Assembly: GCA_016861045.1 (NCBI GenBank)
Contig: BOKP01000002.1
Location: forward strand, 1-64,000
Length of the DNA: 64,000 nt
Direction of reading: 5' to 3'
DNA from: Actinomycetes bacterium
Lineage (GTDB): Bacteria > Actinomycetota > Thermoleophilia > Solirubrobacterales > 70-9
The position numbers and the translations under genes were made by a program. The notes below the pieces were generated by a model, which was not told where the DNA came from, did not search any database, and saw nothing but the letters and a program-made list of their open reading frames with translations. How positions within the stretch are numbered: position 1 is the stretch's first letter; each line of letters starts with the position of its first letter. Shown here piece by piece: positions 48,975-57,921 of the stretch.

Positions 48975-50087
48975 TCAGGGGCGGTGCGGGTCGGGGGCGA
49001 GCGGTCCGGCGGCTACGAGCCGGTCGGCGATCTCCTCGAGCTCGGGCTCGCGCTCGGAGATCAGCGCCGCCGCGGCAGCCGGAAGCTTGCCGGCGAGCGC
49101 CTCCTCGCCGGCGTCGTCGAGCGCGATCGCCTGCTCGAGGCGGACCTGGAGGCGGAAGTAGCGCGGCCCCCGGCCGACCTCGCCGCGACCCGGGGCCGGC
49201 GCCCCCGGGTCGTGGTTGAGGAGCATGTGCGCCCAGTGATCGGCACCGTCGGAGGCCCCGTCGAGGACGGCGCCGAGGATCGGCGGCTCGGCCCCGTGCG
49301 GCAGGATCCAGCCGATCTTGCCCCAGCCGCTGACCGTCGCCGCGTCGAACCCCCGCTCATGGACGCCGGTCCCGATCGAGACGACGAGCAGACCGTCGGT
49401 CCCGACCCGCCCGGCGCCGGTCCGCTTCAGCGCCTCGGCGATCGCCGCGACCGAGGGGTTGTTGGCGAACACCCCGCCGTCGACCAGGGCCCGCCCGTCC
49501 AGGTCGTGCGCGGGGAAGTACGTCGGCGCCGACGCAGTCGCCATCGCCGCATCGGCGATCGGGCGGTTCCGCTCCTCCCGCCCCTGATCCGCCGGCGGGA
49601 CCGGCTCGCGCGCCCGCCAGCGCTTGAAGAAGTAGGGCTCGCGCCCGGCCATGTCGTAGGAGGCGACGACGACCTCGCGCAGGGCGTCGGCGAGCATCAC
49701 GTCGCCGAGGCGTCTCCGGACCGCCTCGGCGAGCGGCTCGATCGAGTACTTGGGCCCCGCATACCCCCACAGGGTCCGCAGCTTCCGCCCCAGCGTCCGC
49801 CGGAAGATCCGCGGCCCGTCCTGGACGTAGAAGGCGGCGAGCTCCGCGGCGCTGACCCGCGGCCGCGCCGGGTCGGCCGGATCGGGCGCCGTCAGCGCGA
49901 GCGCGATCAGCCCGCCGGTCGACGTCCCGGCGAACAGGTGGAAGTAGTCGGAGATCCGCACCCGCTCCCCCGCCCGCTCCCGCAGCCGCCGTTCGAGGTC
50001 GGCGATCACGAGCGCCGGGACCAGCCCGCGGATCCCCCCTCCGTCAACCGACAGGATCCGGAAGCGATCGGTGGGCGAACCGGCCAG
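48975..50087 (-). CDS. Patatin-like phospholipase with unusual or missing start codon
   Basis: About 370 residues. The patatin oxyanion motif DGGGIRG is present (residues 15-21 from the CTG at 50087), the nucleophile in GTSTG (S56) and the Asp in VDGGVFANNPS, so the active site is complete. The first ATG/GTG/TTG in this frame is GTG 50009, which would start after the oxyanion motif. Upstream the frame closes at a TAG (50099-50097). Between them only rare starts exist: ATT 50096 or CTG 50087. Either a rare start is used or the start codon has been lost. Expected role is lipid acyl hydrolysis in the cytosol or at the membrane. Confidence 0.82.
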   Translation of the reverse strand: MAGSPTDRFRILSVDGGGIRGLVPALVIADLERRLRERAGERVRISDYFHLFAGTSTGGLIALALTAPDPADPARPRVSAAELAAFYVQDGPRIFRRTLGRKLRTLWGYAGPKYSIEPLAEAVRRRLGDVMLADALREVVVASYDMAGREPYFFKRWRAREPVPPADQGREERNRPIADAAMATASAPTYFPAHDLDGRALVDGGVFANNPSVAAIAEALKRTGAGRVGTDGLLVVSIGTGVHERGFDAATVSGWGKIGWILPHGAEPPILGAVLDGASDGADHWAHMLLNHDPGAPAPGRGEVGRGPRYFRLQVRLEQAIALDDAGEEALAGKLPAAAAALISEREPELEEIADRLVAAGPLAPDPHRP

Positions 50088-50232
50088 GGCCTGAATCTAC
50101 TACCGCCGATCGCCGCCGCCAAGCGCTCTCCGGGCTCCCCCGGCTCAGCGGCGGGGCGCCGCCCTGGCCTGCTGCCGGTAGCCTCCGGCTCGAACGCCCG
50201 TCACCGGGTCCCGACCGAGCAGGAGAACGTCG

Positions 50233-50736
50233 ATGGCCGACCGCCCAGTGTTCCTCTACGCCGCCGTCTACGACGCCGCCGCTGACGCCAGGGCCGATTA
50301 CGAGGCCGTCCTCGACCTCCACGCCGCCGGCCTCGTCGGCACCTTCGATGCCGCCGTGATCGAGAAGGAGGACGGCAAGGTCCGCGTCCACAAGACCGAG
50401 AAGCCGACCCAGCACGGCGCCTGGACCGGGATCGCCGTCGGCGCCGTCGCCGGGATCCTCTTTCCGCCGTCGATCATCGGGACCGCGGTCGCCGGCGGGC
50501 TCGCCGGCGGCGTCATCGGCCACCTCTGGAAGGGGCTCTCGCGCGGCGACCTCAAGGATCTGGGCGAGGCGCTCGACGACGGCGACGCGGCGCTGATCGT
50601 GATCGGCGAGTCGAAGGTCGAGGAGCAGATCGAGCGGGCCGTCAAGCGCGCCAAGAAGGTGATCGAGAAGCAGATCGACGCCGATGCCGACGAGCTCGGG
50701 CGCCAGATCGAGGCGGCGGGGCGAGAGGCCACGTGA
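50233..50736 (+). CDS. DUF1269 family membrane-associated protein
   Basis: 167 residues. An N-terminal ferredoxin-like part (YAAVYDAAADARADYEAV) with the family EKEDGKVRVHKT stretch, then a glycine-rich hydrophobic region (about 65-100; GIAVGAVAGILFPPSIIGTAVAGG) and a charged helical tail. Matches DUF1269, whose function is unknown but which often goes with stress regulons. AGGAG lies 9 nt before the ATG. Divergent from the patatin gene. Confidence 0.88.
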   Translation: MADRPVFLYAAVYDAAADARADYEAVLDLHAAGLVGTFDAAVIEKEDGKVRVHKTEKPTQHGAWTGIAVGAVAGILFPPSIIGTAVAGGLAGGVIGHLWKGLSRGDLKDLGEALDDGDAALIVIGESKVEEQIERAVKRAKKVIEKQIDADADELGRQIEAAGREAT

Positions 50737-50743
50737 CCGGCCC

Positions 50744-50764
50744 GCCGCGGCAGCTCGCCGCGGC
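50744..50764. terminator. Hairpin between convergent genes
   Basis: Two copies of the self-complementary GCCGCGGC (50744-50751 and 50757-50764) pair with a 5-nt loop, just after the DUF1269 gene and before the end of the convergent FAD oxidase gene. Confidence 0.55.
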
Positions 50765-50766
50765 GT

Positions 50767-52077
50767 TCACCCCCGCCCGGCGAAGCGGTCCGAGATCCGG
50801 TCGATCGTCCACGCGGCCCGGAGCGCCGGGGCGCTGAACAGGGGGGCGGGGGCGAAGCGGGGTCGGGGGCGCCAGACCGCGAGGAGGTCGTCGTGGGCCT
50901 CCTCCCCGGCCAGCCGGTCGGCCAGCAGCGTCCCCAGATAGGGGGCCTGGGCGAGGCCGTGGCCGTTGTAGCCGACGGCGTAATAGACGTTCGCGGCGGC
51001 CTCCCCCGCCACCGGCAGCCACGACGGCGTCATCGCGATCCAGCCGCCCCAGGCGCGCCGCGCGGCGACGTCCCGAAGCGACGGGAAGCGCTCGTGGAAG
51101 CCGCGGACCACGTCGGCGACGGCGGCCGGATCGGGCGTGCGGGCGCCGAGGGGGCCACGCGGCCTCCGCGGCAGGCGGCTGCCGAAGACCACCGTCCCGC
51201 GCGCGGTCCGGCGGTAGCTCTCGAGGATCACGTGCTGGGTGTAGATCCCGGCCCGCCCGGTCCAGCCGGCGGCCTCGAGGCGCCCGGGTTCGATCGGCGC
51301 GGTCTCGGCGAGCGTCACCCACAGCGGCGCCACCGCCCGCGGCGGGCCGAACGGGATGTCGCGCGTGTAGGCGTTGGTGGCGAGCAGGACCCGCCCGGCG
51401 CGTACCCGGCCGCGGGCGGCATCGACCACGACCCCGGATCGAGAGGGCGCGATCGCCTCCACCGCCGTCCGCTCGAACGCCCTCACGCCCGCGTCGCCCA
51501 GCGCGGCGCGGAGCCCGCGGGCGAGGCGGCCCGGGTTGAGGGTCCCGCCGGCCCGCTCGAGGATGCCGCCGCGAAAGGCGTGCGGAAGCCCCGCCTCGCG
51601 CCCCTCGACCAGCTCGACCTCGCCGCCGCAGCCGGCGAGGAAGCGCGCGATCCGCCCGGCCCGGCGCATCTGCCCCGCCGACAGCGCGGCCGAGACGTTC
51701 CCGCCGGGCACGTACTCGCAATCGATGCCGAGGCGCTCGATCAGCCCCGCGGCGAAATGGACGGCCGCGTCCGCCAGCCGGACGAGCTCGGGCGCCCGGC
51801 GGCGGTAGGCGCTGGCGAGGAGCTGCGGGTCGCCCGCGATCGTCGGCGTCAGGTGGCCGGCGTTGCGCGAGCTCGCCCCCCAGCCGCAGAACGCGGACTC
51901 GAGCACGACGGCCTCGACGCCGCGCTCACGGAGCCGCAACGCCGCCGCCATGCCCGTGTAGCCGCCGCCGACGATCGCCACGTCGCAGGCGAGCTCGCCC
52001 TCCAGCGCCGGCAGCGGATCGGCGGGAGGATCGATCCAGCCGCTGAAGGCCAGATGCTCGGGCCCCGCCCCGCTCAT
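50767..52077 (-). CDS. FAD-dependent amine/amino-acid oxidase (DAO family), second copy
   Basis: 436 residues. FAD-binding VAIVGGGYTGMAAAL near the N-terminus, CGWGASSRNAGHLTPTIAG, and C-terminal YYAVGYNGHGLAQAPYLG match PuuB/OrdL-like oxidases. About 45 residues shorter than the paralogue at 8307-9752, which has an extra N-terminal and C-terminal tail. The substrate is unknown. Stands alone between a DUF1269 gene and a hydrolase gene; ATG 52077. Confidence 0.88.
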   Translation of the reverse strand: MSGAGPEHLAFSGWIDPPADPLPALEGELACDVAIVGGGYTGMAAALRLRERGVEAVVLESAFCGWGASSRNAGHLTPTIAGDPQLLASAYRRRAPELVRLADAAVHFAAGLIERLGIDCEYVPGGNVSAALSAGQMRRAGRIARFLAGCGGEVELVEGREAGLPHAFRGGILERAGGTLNPGRLARGLRAALGDAGVRAFERTAVEAIAPSRSGVVVDAARGRVRAGRVLLATNAYTRDIPFGPPRAVAPLWVTLAETAPIEPGRLEAAGWTGRAGIYTQHVILESYRRTARGTVVFGSRLPRRPRGPLGARTPDPAAVADVVRGFHERFPSLRDVAARRAWGGWIAMTPSWLPVAGEAAANVYYAVGYNGHGLAQAPYLGTLLADRLAGEEAHDDLLAVWRPRPRFAPAPLFSAPALRAAWTIDRISDRFAGRG

Positions 52078-52234
52078 CGCGTCCTCGGCCTGCCCGGCGC
52101 CCGCGGGAGGCGGGCTCGATCGGGAGACCGGGCGAATCCTCGAAGCATGCCCGCAACCTAGCGGCGGACGGCGGCGCCCGGCGCCGGGTCCGGCGGCGAG
52201 CCGGGTACCGTAGCCCGGTGGAAAGGAGGCGACG

Positions 52235-53221
52235 ATGGTGAATTCGGCACCGGCCGGGAGGCTCGAGACGTGGGGCGCGCCCGGCGAGCCCCTCGGCCCC
52301 TACGAGGAGATCAGCCTGCACGGCCACACGGTCGGCTTTCAGGCCGCCGGCGACGGGCCGCTGCTCGTGCTGCTGCACGGCATCACCTCGACCTCGGACG
52401 CGTGGCGCGAGGTGATGCCGAAGCTCTCCGAGCGCTACACGGTGATCGCGCCCGACATGATCGGCCACGGGCGCTCGGCCAAGCCGAGGGGCGACTACTC
52501 GCTCGGGGCCTACGCCGCGGGGGTCCGCGACCTGCTCGGCGTCCTCGGCTTCGACAGCGCCACGGTCGTCGGCCACTCCCTCGGGGGCGGGATCGCGATG
52601 CAGTTCTCCTACCTCTTCCCCGAGTACGTGGAGCGGATGGCGCTGATCTCGTCGGGCGGGCTCGGCAAGGAGGTCCACCCGCTGCTCCGCGCCGCCACCC
52701 TGCCCGGGTCCGAGTGGGTGCTGCCGCTGCTCGCCCGCGAGTGGTCGGTGCGCGCCGGCGATGCCGTCCACTCGGTCGCCGCGAGGCTCGGCGTCGAGGC
52801 GGGCCCGGACATCGCCGAGTTCGCCCGCGGCTACGCCTCGCTGATCCATCAGGGCGCCCGCGACGCCTTCCTCGACACGATGCGCGGCGTGATCGGCCCC
52901 GACGGCCAGAAGGTCTCGGCCCTCGATCGGCTCTACCTCGCCGACCAGATCCCGTTCCTCGTGATCTGGGGCGACGAGGATCCGGTGATCCCGGTCGAGC
53001 ACGGTCGCCGTGCCCACGAGCTGGTCGCCCACAGCCGCTACGTCGAGATCGAGGGCTCGGGCCACTGGCCGATGCTCGATGCGCCCGATCGGCTGGTCAG
53101 CGAGCTGACGAGCTTCATCGAGCAGACCGAGCCGTTCGAGTGGGACCTGGAGCAGGTCCGCGAGCGGATGCGCCGCGGCCCCGTGGCGCGGGAGCAGTCG
53201 ACCGCCGGCCCGCGGCGCTGA
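52235..53221 (+). CDS. Alpha/beta hydrolase
   Basis: 328 residues. Canonical fold: LLHGITSTSDAWREV oxyanion region, APDMIGHGRSAKP, nucleophile in GHSLGGG, acid in WGDEDPVIP, and histidine in GSGHWPMLDAP. No lid or signal peptide is obvious. Close to the epoxide-hydrolase/haloperoxidase-like group, but substrate cannot be assigned. AAAGGAGG at 52222-52229 is a near-perfect Shine-Dalgarno sequence. Ends 37 nt before metE, so the two may share a transcript. Confidence 0.9.
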   Translation: MVNSAPAGRLETWGAPGEPLGPYEEISLHGHTVGFQAAGDGPLLVLLHGITSTSDAWREVMPKLSERYTVIAPDMIGHGRSAKPRGDYSLGAYAAGVRDLLGVLGFDSATVVGHSLGGGIAMQFSYLFPEYVERMALISSGGLGKEVHPLLRAATLPGSEWVLPLLAREWSVRAGDAVHSVAARLGVEAGPDIAEFARGYASLIHQGARDAFLDTMRGVIGPDGQKVSALDRLYLADQIPFLVIWGDEDPVIPVEHGRRAHELVAHSRYVEIEGSGHWPMLDAPDRLVSELTSFIEQTEPFEWDLEQVRERMRRGPVAREQSTAGPRR

Positions 53222-53258
53222 GCGGCGTCCGTCCCCGCCCGAGCCGCCCGGATTCGCG

Positions 53259-55541
53259 ATGGCCCGCACCGCCGTCCTCGGACTTCCCCGCATCGGCCCC
53301 GAGCGCGAGCTGAAGCTCGGGCTCGAGGCCTACTGGGCCGGCAGCGCCGGCAGCGCCGAGCTGCTCGGGACCGCCGCCGAGCTGCGGGCGGCGGCGTGGC
53401 GGCGCGCCGCGGCCGCCGGGATCGACGTGATCCCCTGCGGCGACTTCAGCCTCTACGACCACGTGCTCGACACCGCCTGGGCGCTCGGCGCGGTGCCGAG
53501 CCGGTTCGGCGAGCCCGACCGCGACGACCTCGATGCCTACTTCGCTCTCGCCCGCGGCAGCGCCGAGGCGCGCCCCCTGGAGATGACGAAGTGGTTCGAC
53601 ACCAACTACCACTACATGGTTCCCGAGCTCGCGCCCGGGCAGCGCTTCGACCCCCGCTCCGACCACTGGACCGGGCCGCTGCGGGAGGCCGCGGCGCTCG
53701 GGATCGCGGCCCGGCCGGTGCTCCTCGGGCCCTACAGCTTCCTCCGGCTCGGCAAGGGCTTGCCCGAGCCGCTGCGGCTGCTCGACGACCTCGTCCCCGC
53801 CTACGAGCGGTTGATCGGGGAGCTCCGGGCGGCCGGAGCGGCGGAGGTCCAGATCGACGAGCCCTGCCTCGTCCTCGACCCGGGACCGGCCGACCTCGAC
53901 GCGTTCGCGGAGGCGTGGCGGGCCCTCGCCACCGTCGGTGTCGGGCTCTGCCTCACCACCTACTTCGCGGGGCTGCAGAAGGCCGCGATCGGGCGGCTCG
54001 GCGAGCTCGCCCCCGACGAGCTCCACCTCGATCTCGTCCGCGCCCCCGGGCAGCTCGGGCCGGTGCTGGCGGCGCTGCGCGAGGAGCCGACGCGGCTCTC
54101 GCTCGGCGTGCTCGACGGACGCAACGTCTGGGCGGCGGACCTCGACGCGGCGCTCGTCCTGCTCGACCGCGCCGCCGGCGCGGTCGGCGCCGAGCGGTTG
54201 ACGATCGCTCCCTCGTGCTCGCTGCTCCACGTCCCCTACGAGGCGGCGCGCGAGCGGGCGATCGACCCCGAGGTCCGGCCCTGGCTCGCCTTTGCGGCCG
54301 AGCGGCTCGCGGAGCTCGCGACCCTCGGCGGGGCGCTGGAGGCGGGGCCGGAGCGGCGCGACGGGCTCCTGGCCGCGAGCCGGGCGACGCGGGAGGCGCG
54401 GCGGCGCTCGCCCTCGACGAACGACCCCGCCGTCCGCGAACGGGCCGCCGGGCTGGGCGCGGACGACTACGGGCGCAGCCGCCCCGCGGACGAGCGCCGG
54501 CGGCGCCAGCGCGAGCGGGTGCCGCTGCCGGAGCTGCCGACGACGACGATCGGCTCCTTCCCGCAGACCGCGGAGATCCGGGCCGCCCGCCGCGATCTCC
54601 GCGAGGGCAGGCTCGACGAGGAGGCCTACGAGCGGTTCCTCGAGGCCCGGATCGCCGAGGTGGTCGCGGCCCAGGAGCGGCTCGGCCTCGACGTCCTCGT
54701 CCACGGCGAGGCCGAGCGCGGCGACATGGTCGAGTACTTCGGCCAGCAGCTCGCCGGCTTCGCCTTCTCGGACGGAGGCTGGGTCCAGTCCTACGGCTCG
54801 CGCTGCGTGAAGCCGCCGATCATCTACGGAGACGTCTCCCGCCCGGGCCCGATGACGGTGCGCTGGTGGCGCCACGCGCAGTCGCAGACCGACCGGCCGG
54901 TGAAGGGGATGCTGACGGGCCCGGTGACGATCCTGCAGTGGTCGTTCGTCCGCGACGACCAGCCGCGGCAGCAGACCTGCGTCCAGATCGCGCTCGCGAT
55001 CGGCGACGAGGTACGCGATCTCGAGGCGGCCGGAGCGTTCGCGATCCAGGTCGACGAGGCGGCGCTGCGCGAGGGCCTGCCGCTGCAGCGCGCCGACCGG
55101 GACGACTACCTGCGCTGGGCGATCGACTGCTTCCGCCTCGCGGCCGCGCCCGCGGCGCCGGAGACCCAGGTGCACACCCACATGTGCTACTCGGAGTTCA
55201 ACGAGATGATGGAGCACATCGCGCGCCTCGACGCCGACGTGCTCTCGATCGAGGCCTCGCGCTCGGGCATGGAGGTGCTCGACGCTTTCGCGGGCGAGTC
55301 CACCTACCCGAACGACGTCGGCCCCGGCGTCTACGACATCCACTCGGCTCGAGTTCCCGAGACGGACGAGATCGAGCGGCTGCTCGCGATCGCGGAGACG
55401 CGGATCGACCGCGACCGGCTCTGGGTCAACCCGGACTGCGGCCTGAAGACGCGGCGCTGGGAGGAGGTGCTGCCGGCGCTCGAGCACATGGTCGCCGCCG
55501 CCCACCGCCGCCGTGCCGCGGGCGGGCAGTCCGGCGGCTGA
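53259..55541 (+). CDS. metE: Cobalamin-independent methionine synthase
   Basis: 760 residues, the normal MetE length. N-terminal half: [21 protein letters not shown] and [12 protein letters not shown]-terminal catalytic barrel: [10 protein letters not shown], zinc ligands in HTHMCYSEF (about 640) and NPDCGLKTR (about 725), and [18 protein letters not shown]. It transfers the methyl of 5-methyltetrahydropteroyl-polyglutamate to homocysteine. Upstream there is only a 37-nt gap, so there is no room for the cobalamin riboswitch that often precedes metE; regulation must come from elsewhere. Confidence 0.95.
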   Translation: MARTAVLGLPRIGPERELKLGLEAYWAGSAGSAELLGTAAELRAAAWRRAAAAGIDVIPCGDFSLYDHVLDTAWALGAVPSRFGEPDRDDLDAYFALARGSAEARPLEMTKWFDTNYHYMVPELAPGQRFDPRSDHWTGPLREAAALGIAARPVLLGPYSFLRLGKGLPEPLRLLDDLVPAYERLIGELRAAGAAEVQIDEPCLVLDPGPADLDAFAEAWRALATVGVGLCLTTYFAGLQKAAIGRLGELAPDELHLDLVRAPGQLGPVLAALREEPTRLSLGVLDGRNVWAADLDAALVLLDRAAGAVGAERLTIAPSCSLLHVPYEAARERAIDPEVRPWLAFAAERLAELATLGGALEAGPERRDGLLAASRATREARRRSPSTNDPAVRERAAGLGADDYGRSRPADERRRRQRERVPLPELPTTTIGSFPQTAEIRAARRDLREGRLDEEAYERFLEARIAEVVAAQERLGLDVLVHGEAERGDMVEYFGQQLAGFAFSDGGWVQSYGSRCVKPPIIYGDVSRPGPMTVRWWRHAQSQTDRPVKGMLTGPVTILQWSFVRDDQPRQQTCVQIALAIGDEVRDLEAAGAFAIQVDEAALREGLPLQRADRDDYLRWAIDCFRLAAAPAAPETQVHTHMCYSEFNEMMEHIARLDADVLSIEASRSGMEVLDAFAGESTYPNDVGPGVYDIHSARVPETDEIERLLAIAETRIDRDRLWVNPDCGLKTRRWEEVLPALEHMVAAAHRRRAAGGQSGG

Positions 55542-55617
55542 GCCGACGACCGGCCCGGCCCGGTTCGGGCACGGCCGGCATTGGGCATGCTCCCGACTCC
55601 CGCCCGGGGGGCGCCCC

Positions 55618-56682
55618 TCAGCGCCTCAGCTCGACCTTCGCCGAGGCGTCGGGGCCGCCGGCGACCTTCGCCTTGACGCGAACGGTCAGCGAGCCGTCGC
55701 CGCGGGCGGCGCGCCTGCCGGCCTTCGTGAGCCTGACGCCGACCCGCTTGCGGGCGCCGGGCTCGACCTTGAACTTCGAGCTGCCGAGCTTGCCGCCGCC
55801 GCGCTTCGGCAGCAGCGTCAGCTTGCCGCGGCAGCGGGTCACGAGGTTGCAGTCGAGCGGCACCCTGGCGCTCGAGCCGCCGACCGTCCCGTCGCGGATC
55901 GAGACGCCGCCGAGGCAGCGCCCGCCCCTGGCGCCGGCCCGGGTCCGCGGCGGCGGCAGGGCCGCGTCGTCGGGCCAGGAGCCGGCGACCGCGCGGGCGG
56001 CGGGCGGGCGGGCGCGGGCGCCGCCGCAGAGCGGCGTGATCTCGGCGTTGACCAGCGGGACGAGGCTGTTGCCGTAGCCGTCGACCCGGCCGGCGACGTT
56101 GTCGGCGGCCGTGAGGCGCGGGAAGAACGCCAACGAGCCCTCGAACCCGCCTCCCGGGTAGCGACCGGGGATCGCGACGCCGTTGGCGCGCACGGTGAGC
56201 CCGATGTAGTCGACGACCTGGATGCCGGCGCCGACGTCGATGTAGTGCGCGACCGGGAGCCGCACGCGAACGTTGCTGGTCGCGTTGGCGCGCGGCGTGA
56301 ACAGCTGGCTCTCGCCGGCGTGGAAGCAGCAGGTGACCCCGGCCGTGGTGCTGCCGATCGCGCGCACGACGGTCGCCTGCATCGGCCCGACGGGCGCCGC
56401 CGCCCTGACCCGGACGGCGGTGACGACGCCGCCGCCGAACGGCGCCTGCGTCGTGCGCCCGACATCGGCCGAGGTCCCGAGATAGGTGCAGTTGTCGGGG
56501 AAGCCGAAGAACTGCGGACCGATCACGCTCGGCCGCGAGCGGCAGTCGAAGTTGGCGTTCGGCGGGTTGGCGCCGAGGTTGGGGCCGACGACGATCGCGG
56601 CGGCCCCCGCGGGCAGCAGCACCGACAGCGCCAGCGCGGCGCCGAGCGTCGTCGTCAGGATCCGTGCGACTCCCCTTCGCAC
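55618..56682 (-). CDS. Secreted protein of unknown function
   Basis: 354 residues from GTG 56682 (TTG 56685 is also possible). Signal peptide in 8-29. The mature protein is predicted beta-rich with several cysteines ([24 protein letters not shown]). The C-terminus reads [20 protein letters not shown] and VRVKAKV, a pattern seen in many exported proteins of this actinobacterial group. No enzyme motif recognised. Convergent with metE and divergent from the GST-N-like gene. Confidence 0.8.
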   Translation of the reverse strand: MRRGVARILTTTLGAALALSVLLPAGAAAIVVGPNLGANPPNANFDCRSRPSVIGPQFFGFPDNCTYLGTSADVGRTTQAPFGGGVVTAVRVRAAAPVGPMQATVVRAIGSTTAGVTCCFHAGESQLFTPRANATSNVRVRLPVAHYIDVGAGIQVVDYIGLTVRANGVAIPGRYPGGGFEGSLAFFPRLTAADNVAGRVDGYGNSLVPLVNAEITPLCGGARARPPAARAVAGSWPDDAALPPPRTRAGARGGRCLGGVSIRDGTVGGSSARVPLDCNLVTRCRGKLTLLPKRGGGKLGSSKFKVEPGARKRVGVRLTKAGRRAARGDGSLTVRVKAKVAGGPDASAKVELRR

Positions 56683-56781
56683 CAATCGACACTTATAGCG
56701 CCCGCGCCCCGACGCCGCCAGGGGGAGGCGACGCCCGATCGCGCCGGCGCCGGCGCGCCTCCCGCACGCCGCCCGCCGAGG

Positions 56782-56811
56782 TTGAGCGTCGAGCCGGTCA
56801 GGGGATAGGCT
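56782..56811 (+). promoter_or_regulatory. Putative SigA-type promoter for the GST-N-like gene
   Basis: TTGAGC (56782-56787), an 18-nt spacer, TAGGCT (56806-56811). The GTG start at 56839 follows with GAGGAGG 7 nt before it. Confidence 0.5.
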
Positions 56812-56838
56812 GCTCCGACCGAGCCGAGGAGGCAAGCC

Positions 56839-57138
56839 GTGGCCAAGGTGAAGCTGCACCGCTGTCCGTTCACGTTCATACACAACGACCTCGACCACTG
56901 CTGGAAGGTCCAGAAGGCTCTGGACGAGCAGGGAATCGACTACGAGGTCGTCACCGAGCCGGTCTATCCGCGCGGTCGCCGCAAGGACGTGATCCGGCTC
57001 AGCGGCCAGCACATGCTGCCGGTGATCGAGTTCGAGGACGGCTCCGCCTACCGTGCGGAGTCCGTGGAGATGGCGGAGACGATCGCCGCCGGCGGGCTGT
57101 TCGACCAGGCCGGAGAGGATCCCGGCGCGTCGCGGTGA
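56839..57138 (+). CDS. Small thioredoxin-fold protein (glutathione S-transferase N-terminal-like)
   Basis: 99 residues. A beta-alpha-beta start KLHRCPFTFIHNDLDHCW, a cis-proline in GQHMLPVIEF and a following EDGSAYRAES match the GST N-terminal/glutaredoxin fold, without the helical C-terminal domain. Instead of CxxC the active region reads CPFTF, so a monothiol or non-redox role is likely. GTG start with a good ribosome-binding site. Convergent with the TetR gene. Confidence 0.82.
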   Translation: MAKVKLHRCPFTFIHNDLDHCWKVQKALDEQGIDYEVVTEPVYPRGRRKDVIRLSGQHMLPVIEFEDGSAYRAESVEMAETIAAGGLFDQAGEDPGASR

Positions 57139-57174
57139 GAGCACGGCCGGCCGCGCCGGGGGTCGGATCCCCGC

Positions 57175-57804
57175 TCAGCTCGTAGCCGACCGCATCGCCG
57201 CCGCCAAAGTCTCGTTGAGGATCGGGAGGATCCGCTCCGGCGGCGTCGAGGCCGCGCGAGCCTCGTCGAGGACGGCGCCGAAGAACGCCAGATAGCCCTT
57301 GAGCGCGGCGCGGGCGAGCGGCGGCGGCCGCTCGGTCCCGAGATGGTTGAGCGAGATCGCCGCGATCACGCCCTCGACGAACCGGTCCATCGTCTCGCGC
57401 AGCTCGGGGTCGGTGGAGCTGCGGGCCTGCCGGTAGAGCCTCCACGCCACGCTCGGCTCCATCGCGTGCTCGATCATCCTGCCGTTGTTGGCGATCAGCC
57501 GCTCGGCGAGCGGGATCGACTCGTCTGTGATCCACTCGTCGGTGAGCTGATGGCCCGCGGCCTCGGCGACCGCGAGCGCGACGTCCGCCCGTCCGCGCGG
57601 GAAGTAGTGGTAGAGCAGGTTGCGGGTCACATCGGCCCCGGCGGCGACGTCGTCGAGCGAGAACCCGGCGTACCCCCGCTCCGCCACGACCGGCATCGCG
57701 GCGGCGACGAGCTGCTCATGGCGGGCCTCCCGCGACAGGCGCCGGGGGGCCCGCGGGCTTCGACCGGTCGCGCTCGCGCGTGAGCGCGTGGACCTCTCGA
57801 GCAT
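57175..57804 (-). CDS. TetR-family transcriptional regulator
   Basis: 209 residues. The N-terminal helix-turn-helix (about 30-75) reads AERGYAGFSLDDVAAGADVTRNLLYHYFPRG split over the usual positions, and a helical ligand-binding part follows. It probably represses the divergent pair of secreted-protein genes and itself: a palindrome lies 8 nt before its ATG. The ligand is unknown. Confidence 0.92.
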   Translation of the reverse strand: MLERSTRSRASATGRSPRAPRRLSREARHEQLVAAAMPVVAERGYAGFSLDDVAAGADVTRNLLYHYFPRGRADVALAVAEAAGHQLTDEWITDESIPLAERLIANNGRMIEHAMEPSVAWRLYRQARSSTDPELRETMDRFVEGVIAAISLNHLGTERPPPLARAALKGYLAFFGAVLDEARAASTPPERILPILNETLAAAMRSATS

Positions 57805-57811
57805 CGTGCGA

Positions 57812-57822
57812 TCGTACTACGA
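57812..57822. promoter_or_regulatory. Palindrome TCGTACTACGA, candidate TetR operator
   Basis: Perfect 5-bp arms TCGTA/TACGA around a central C, 8-18 nt upstream of the TetR start codon. A related TCGTGCGA lies beside it. Binding here would block the tetR promoter. Confidence 0.4.
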
Positions 57823-57851
57823 AACCGGGCGCTATTTACATCGGACCCAAC

Positions 57852-57881
57852 TTGACAACATGACAATAGGCCCGTTAGGGT
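57852..57881 (+). promoter_or_regulatory. SigA-type promoter for the twin secreted-protein operon
   Basis: TTGACA (57852-57857), an 18-nt spacer, TAGGGT (57876-57881), 41 nt before the ATG at 57922. TGACAA is repeated at 57853-57858 and 57861-57866, overlapping the -35. This is the clearest housekeeping-type promoter in the window. Confidence 0.65.
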
Positions 57882-57921
57882 CCCCCCGTCCGCCCCAAGC
57901 CGAAGCGAGGTAACCCCGAGA

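Noticed and set aside
53222-53258. Possible cobalamin or SAM riboswitch before metE
   Set aside because: The gap is only 37 nt, too short for either aptamer, and no conserved B12-box-like stretch is seen.
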